Source: Stenogyne calaminthoides (Eukaryota > Streptophyta > Magnoliopsida > Lamiales > Lamiaceae). Taken from it: a stretch of DNA of 64,000 nt. Position numbers and translations under genes: made by a program. The stretch lies in assembly GCA_037126765.1 (NCBI GenBank), contig JBBCBC010000002.1, forward strand, positions 19,065,853-19,129,852. Reading direction: 5' to 3'. The notes below the pieces were generated by a model. The model saw only the letters and a program-made list of their open reading frames with translations. It made no database searches and had not been told where the DNA came from. Positions 59,196-64,000 of this stretch are shown piece after piece (position 1 is the first letter of the stretch; each line of letters starts with the position of its first letter).

Positions 59196-60593
59196 AAATA
59201 AATAATAATATGCATAAGCACAAATATATCACAAGGTTTGATCACATGCATCATATTAAAATCTAAAAAAAATATGAACATGCATCAGCCAACATCTCAA
59301 AACAGTTTACATAAGCCACGTAGGGTGGGTCATTATTTAAACACATTTAAGCAGGTTACAAACAAGAACAATTACAAACCTTTAATGTCCAGATTAATAG
59401 TTGGCTCCCACTTGACCAATATAAAATTGACAGGGACTTCGGGGAAGTATATGCATATCAATTTTATACCTAAGTAATAACCATGATTAAATACAGGATT
59501 ATTATTTCGTATTGAACGAGCCTCGTGGGGAGGGTCATCGTTGCCACTAGTAATAACCCACAATCATCCATTTGGAATTTATTCATGTGAAAGCTATCTT
59601 TTGACCGTCCCGTGGGGGGAATTTCTCCAAAAGAATTCACAAATAAATAAATCATGGAGGTCAAAATTAATTCAATTTTATTATCCGGAATAAAATTGGC
59701 AATTAATTATTTAAACATACTAAGTAATTTTTAAAGTGAGATTTTTCATTGGGCAACTCTCATGCAAACACATTTAAATAAATTAAATAAAGCATAAGAT
59801 AGCACAAAATAAATCAAGCAAAACAGAAAAATAAACATATTGGGCACGAATTATCCAATTGTCATGGTTTGATTTTACTTGGCTTGATCTCGAAGAAACA
59901 CCGTCTTGAATTTCTCCCACTAGATCGTCTCGAAAAGAACTCCGTCTTGAAACACCACGCCAAGTAGCTCGCGGATGCGGGATCGATCCGGATGCGGCAA
60001 AAGAGCCTCGGCGGCTTTGGTGGCGAAGTTCAACCCTCGGTAGCCTCGGCGAGGCTCTTGGCGAAGCGACACGCCCGCCGCGCCATCGCCTCGCCTAGCC
60101 TCCTCACCCCGCGAACCTCGGCGATCCGCGTCCACCTCCTTCCGCTGGCCGCTCCGCCCTCGCATGCGCGTAGCCTTGCCCGCCCATCGCTAACCAGATC
60201 CTCGCGCCAAGACGCCGCCCGCGGCCTCCGTGCTCAGCGCGTCCGCGCACGTTGGCCTCCACAACGCGTTCGCGGCCTTACGATTTTATCCTTTAATTCT
60301 TCGCCTCTGTCTTCGTTTTCGATCCGGTTACAATTTATTTACAAAAAATAAATAAACCTAGATCTAGACTAGTCTATTACATAGATCAAATCAAACAAAT
60401 CCTAATCTACTCGTGGATTTTCTCACGAGGCAAAACGAATCCAAACGAATGGAATTAAAAACCACAATTTATATGCATGCATAAATAAACACATTAAATT
60501 CCATGACAATTGGTTACCTGCAAAACAGATCTAGTAATTCTACTATCCAATTTCAAATTTAATGTCAGCGAATAAAATTACAATTTAAAAAAT
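59196..60593. other. Leader of element E with a GC-rich island
   Basis: Between gag and the rearranged 5' end. Most is AT-rich, but about 59930-60290 is strongly GC-rich (CGCGGCC, GCCGCGCC and CTCGGCG words). A minus frame 60165-59920 is Arg/Gly-rich and has no recognisable domain. No PBS follows the leader. Confidence 0.65.
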
Positions 60594-60761
60594 TCGATCC
60601 CCTTCTTTCTGAGTATATCCTTTTGCCACAAGTCTAGCCTTGAAGGTCTCAACCTTCCCGCCCGATCCTCTTTTTCTCTTGTATACCCACTTGCATCCAA
60701 TGGGTTTTACCCCTTTAAGTGGTTCGACTAGCTCCCATACTTTATTATGATCCATAGAGTC
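60594..60761 (-). pseudogene. Second copy of a piece of element F RT (rearrangement)
   Basis: 168 bp nearly identical to 48859-49025, encoding the SMDHNKVWELVEP to AKGYTQKEG region of F, ending at the same target site (ATAGAGTC) and running straight into an E LTR. Its left junction with the E leader is at TTCGATCC. Confidence 0.88.
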
Positions 60762-62577
60762 CTATTCGGGGTGAATATTTAAATACAAATTTAATTCTTA
60801 TAATTATTACTAGCATGAATTAATCCTATATTAATTCAAATAATAATTCAACAACATATCATGCATATAATTAATTCACGTAAAACCTACGCATGCGAAA
60901 TTCTACGAGTTTACGTGAACGTACCTCTTGGGATGGTAGTGATCTTGCTGATTAGACTAACCAAAAGAACTTCCCAAGTATTCCCTTAGCCCTTGTTCGA
61001 CTATCCGGTGGAAGGACACTTGTGAATAATTAACAAAAGGAAAATAAATTATGTTGTACCACCTTTGTGGATTTACTAATTTTTCCAGCACATGGAATTG
61101 TACTTTGGAATGAAAGAGTCATCCCCTACTTATAGCTAGGTGATGGGCGAAATTTTTGGTAGAAAAACAATGTGGGAAAAACTTTTCTTGATCTCCAATA
61201 AATATTGAATATATCTCTTATATTCTTTTCCCATAATTATAATATTCCACAAAAATCCCACCTCACCAATATTATGGTATTTTCGAAATATGGGGTCCAA
61301 GATTCCAAGATTTGGATCTTCTTGAATTTATGAGATATTCTTGTATTTCAAGAAATAAATATCTTCCATAATATCTTTTCAAGAAAATCAAGAAAATCTT
61401 TCTTGCCCTCTATATTTCAAAATTTTCGAACCAACTCTTATGAATAACCAAGTGGGAGATATCTTGAATTTAATGAGATAATCTTGTATTCCAAGAATAC
61501 ATATCTTCATTCCATAACAAAATTCAAAGAAAATCTTTCTCCCCTCTTATCCATAATTTTCGAAAATAATAGGAAAAATTAAGCAACAATATTTATTTTA
61601 TTTTAATCACCTTTTTCAGTTATTGGACTATATGTTGGGCTACTCAGGGGGTCTTTAGGAGAATTAAGATTTGACCTTCCAATGGATCTTGAATTACCAA
61701 TATTGAGCCACAATATTATTCAAGCCCATAAATATTAATTAATCCCACTACATAATTAATATTGCACTATCCATCTTAACCCATATTACAGTCAATATGG
61801 CTCCCGGTTATTATTTCCCTCTGTTTAAGATTATCTAGCCCATTAATTAATTCAAGCCACTGAAATAGCTTTCCATTAATTAATATCTTTTGTCCTTGGT
61901 CAAGGAACGATTCAACATTATTATCCATACCGAAAACTAATTCCACTTCCAAGATTTGGTATGATAAAGCTTATGAACCTCCCAAGGGGTCAAATCAAAC
62001 AAGCGTACTTGCACACGATTCTTCGTATTAAATCTTAGCAATCACATGTGACCAATAATATTGCCCAAGATAAAAAGTATTGAATCTTGTTGATTCTGTA
62101 CCCATGATAAGTCAAAGCAATAGTTACCAATCACACGTGATCCTATTTAAGGAACGAAGATTAAGAAATAACGGACCACTGAGGTATAATTCTTCCTTAT
62201 TCAGTTCTGAAGAATTTGTCCTCCTGTAGGTCCTATTCAGTGCATCAGTCATGCACTAGTGTAATCTCTTGGTCAAGACAAGCCAATCTGAGCCTTACAC
62301 TTCAACCTTTCACGATGGGTTGTTCATTTCCATCTAGGTCGTGAATGGCGTACTTTTAGTTACAAGGGACTGTTAATTTAATCTTCTGTGATCTGGTATC
62401 ACTAAATTAACTACAATGTAACACGTACGACTTATTGAACAGTTATGCAGTAAATATATGTAACATTCGATAATATTTAAAGCATCAGTGATAAACAATT
62501 TATTTCAGTAAATAAGTCCAAAATTCAGTTTTGATTATACAAAAGTAAAAAGCATACTTTCCAGTATAATCCCAACA
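60762..62577 (-). repeat. Right LTR of element E family, outer 24 bp missing
   Basis: About 1816 bp matching the left E LTR, without the D insertion. Its left border lacks TGTTGGGGAATAATTTGCAC. Its right border CCCAACA is followed by agtcc, and agtcc also spans its left border, so it looks like a solo-LTR-type junction in F. Confidence 0.88.
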
Positions 62578-64000
62578 AGTCCATCTCAGCTTCCATTGTT
62601 GTTTGCCAAGAATCTGCATCATTGTCTTGGATCGCCTCATTGTAAGACCATGTTGTACCCGGTTCGATTACCGGCTAACAAACAAAGTAATTGATAATGC
62701 TCCTATCAATATAACAATGAAAGCGATAAATAATGCACGATTTGATTACCCAGTTTGTCCGTGGAATAGACTACGTATGGGGGCACCAAGCCAAGATATT
62801 TACTGTATTATTTCTGCCTACGATTCTAAGAATTCGATCCATTACAATGTACATTACAGGTTATATTTATAGATATAAATCTAGGGTTACAATCTTCGTG
62901 GGCTTCTTCCCGTGGACCAACCTAGGGTTTCCTTTCTTGTTTTGCAAGTCTCGCTTACGGATACACATTCCTTGGTTATATCCCGAGAAATCCGCCTCCT
63001 TAACTACCCGAATCTTTTCCATGTTTATCTTCAACTAAGCCCGGGACTCAATCGATCCCGACTTCCAGGTTCAATCAAGTCGCTTCGCGACCTCCCTGCT
63101 GCACCAAGCCGCCTCCCCGACCTGCGTGGCTTCACAAAGTTCTAGCTACTTACCGACCTCCCGAAGTCGCTTCAAATCTTGCTCCAGCTGGATAGAGTAA
63201 GATAATGTTTTAAAACCATAAGGCGGTCTAATGTCTGGCTTCCACCAAGTCGGATTAATTCTCCCTACAACAGACTAGGGGTCTGATTCATTATCACCGC
63301 GGACCAAGTCCAAGGACTCTCCCATCCCCATGAGTCGCTCAGGTTATCTAACAACCCTCCCACTACGACGAGGTTCTGGTTGTGTAAGTGTGTTGCTTGG
63401 TATGTCAACTTGTACAGTTGGCATTGGAGTTGGCCCTCTTAGCTTGTTTAAGGTAATCTCACTTCTGGGCTTTCTATCGTTCATATATTCTTCTTCTAAA
63501 AATCTAAAGTGCGTACTAATTACCACCTTTTGATCTTTGGGACCATATAACATGCACCCTTTCGTTCCCTCGGGGTATCCTATAAACAACCTTAATTCTG
63601 AATGTGGATCCAATTTACCGGCTTCCTTGTCCGACACGTATGCCGGACACCCCAAGATTCTCATGTGTCTCAAACTGGGCTTGCGCCCGGTCCACAACTC
63701 TTTAGGGGTTTTGGGAACCGATTTGGATGGCACCAAGTTTAGAATATAAGTCGTTGTTTCCAAGGCGTGACCCCAAAATGATTTGGGTAGACCCACATAA
63801 CTCATCATTGATCTTGACTATTTCTAAAAGTGTTATGTTTCTTTTCGTTCTGCAACCCCATTTTGTTGAAGGGTTCCGGGTGCAGTCAACTGAGATACAA
63901 TCCCTTCGTCTGACAAGTAGTTCAAAAATTCATCGCTGAGATATTCGCCTCCACGGTCGGATCATAGAAACTTGATACTCTTTTCCCTATGATTCTCTGC
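62578..64000 (-). pseudogene. Element F integrase and linker (continues beyond window)
   Basis: From the right edge the minus strand reads a stop then SDRGGEYLSDEFLNYL, NGVAERK with a frameshift, and MMSYVGLPKSFWGHALET (63808) to PEPRRSGRVVR (63344). The linker SYNEAIQDNDADSWQTTMEAEMD (62650-62578) joins RT on the far side of E. The Arg codon before the second Asp is TGA, a likely CGA change. Solo LTR G interrupts the linker. Confidence 0.85.
62651..63272. mobile_element. Solo LTR G inside element F
   Basis: 622 bp from TGTTGTACCC to CCCTACAACA, with perfect 7-bp inverted ends TGTTGTA/TACAACA. Flanks are gacca (62646-62650) and gacta (63273-63277), a TSD with one mismatch. The F linker is continuous when it is removed. 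No PBS or coding sequence inside. Its family is not seen elsewhere in the window; orientation is uncertain. Confidence 0.82.

Larger units (their letters stand above)
49027..62577 (-). mobile_element. Element E: Ty1/Copia retrotransposon inside element F, 5' end rearranged
   Basis: The left LTR (49027-55138, containing element D), PPT, gag-pol (55239-59186), leader and a right LTR (60762-62577) form the unit. The outer flanks are agtct at 49022-49026 and agtcc at 62578-62582, a 5-bp TSD with one mismatch, and F protein is continuous across it. No primer binding site is found where the leader should meet the 5' LTR. Instead, 60594-60761 repeats a piece of F before the right LTR. The element is therefore recombinant. 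Confidence 0.82.
48056..64000 (-). mobile_element. Element F: old Ty1/Copia retrotransposon interrupted by E and G (3' part and 5' end not in window)
   Basis: Pieces at about 48090-49026, 62578-62650 and 63273-64000 line up as integrase, linker, RT and the RT end of one minus-strand Copia. Its protein is close to that of E. Removing E (49027-62577) joins AEMD to SMDHNKVWELVEP; removing G restores the linker. F stops resembling Copia at about 48090, next to the end of element A. Gag and its 5' LTR lie right of the window. Confidence 0.82.

Noticed and set aside
59992..60351. GC-rich region as rRNA or an organellar insert
   Set aside because: No rRNA motif or known organellar gene recognised; kept only as a composition anomaly.
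1..64000. A new defence, toxin or metabolic gene system
   Set aside because: Every recognisable coding block belongs to known retrotransposon or CACTA families; remaining frames are short and unsupported.

Overview
This window looks like plant nuclear DNA, most likely a eudicot, made almost entirely of transposable elements. I found no intact host gene. The base is AT-rich. The coding matter is Ty1/Copia gag-pol (CCHC gag knuckles, DTG/DSG protease, HHCC-DDE integrase, YVDD reverse transcriptase, RNase H), one Ty3/Gypsy remnant and one CACTA (En/Spm) DNA transposon. LTR elements have TG...CA ends, 5-bp target-site duplications (TSDs), primer binding sites matching initiator-tRNA-Met (TGGTATCAGAGC) and polypurine tracts. 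I cannot name the species.

Layout: the left three quarters is one old plus-strand Copia element (A, 1-48055, 5' end outside the window) split by three insertions. These are a solo LTR of family B (2536-3785), a 28.4-kb minus-strand Copia element C (4748-33153), and a full-length Copia element B (34663-44208). C carries a 16.3-kb CACTA transposon (6303-22632). The CACTA contains a broken ORF1 transposase gene, Copia and Gypsy scraps, several tandem repeats and possibly captured host gene fragments. The 3' LTR of B carries a solo LTR of family D (41646-43362).

To the right lies an older minus-strand Copia element F (about 48.06-49.03 kb and 62.58-64.00 kb, running off the window). It is interrupted by Copia element E (minus, gag-pol 59186-55239 almost in one frame). 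The left LTR of E contains a complete non-autonomous element D (49691-53948). F also carries a small solo LTR G (62651-63272). The 5' end of E is rearranged: instead of a primer binding site and 5' LTR boundary there is a duplicated piece of F followed by an E-type LTR.

A and C share a plan: after RNase H each has an extra long, broken 3' ORF with a common domain, followed by spacer and polypurine tracts, as in SIRE/Maximus-type Copia elements. D is a small relative of that type with no coding region. B, E and F form a second Copia group with a single gag-pol frame and no extra ORF. Every pol copy has disabling changes, several at catalytic residues, so I see no clearly autonomous element. 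The most unusual points are the shared third ORF in A and C, the mosaic LTRs of D, the rearranged 5' end of E with a GC-rich island in its leader, and the composite CACTA. I do not see a new defence, RNA or metabolic system here.
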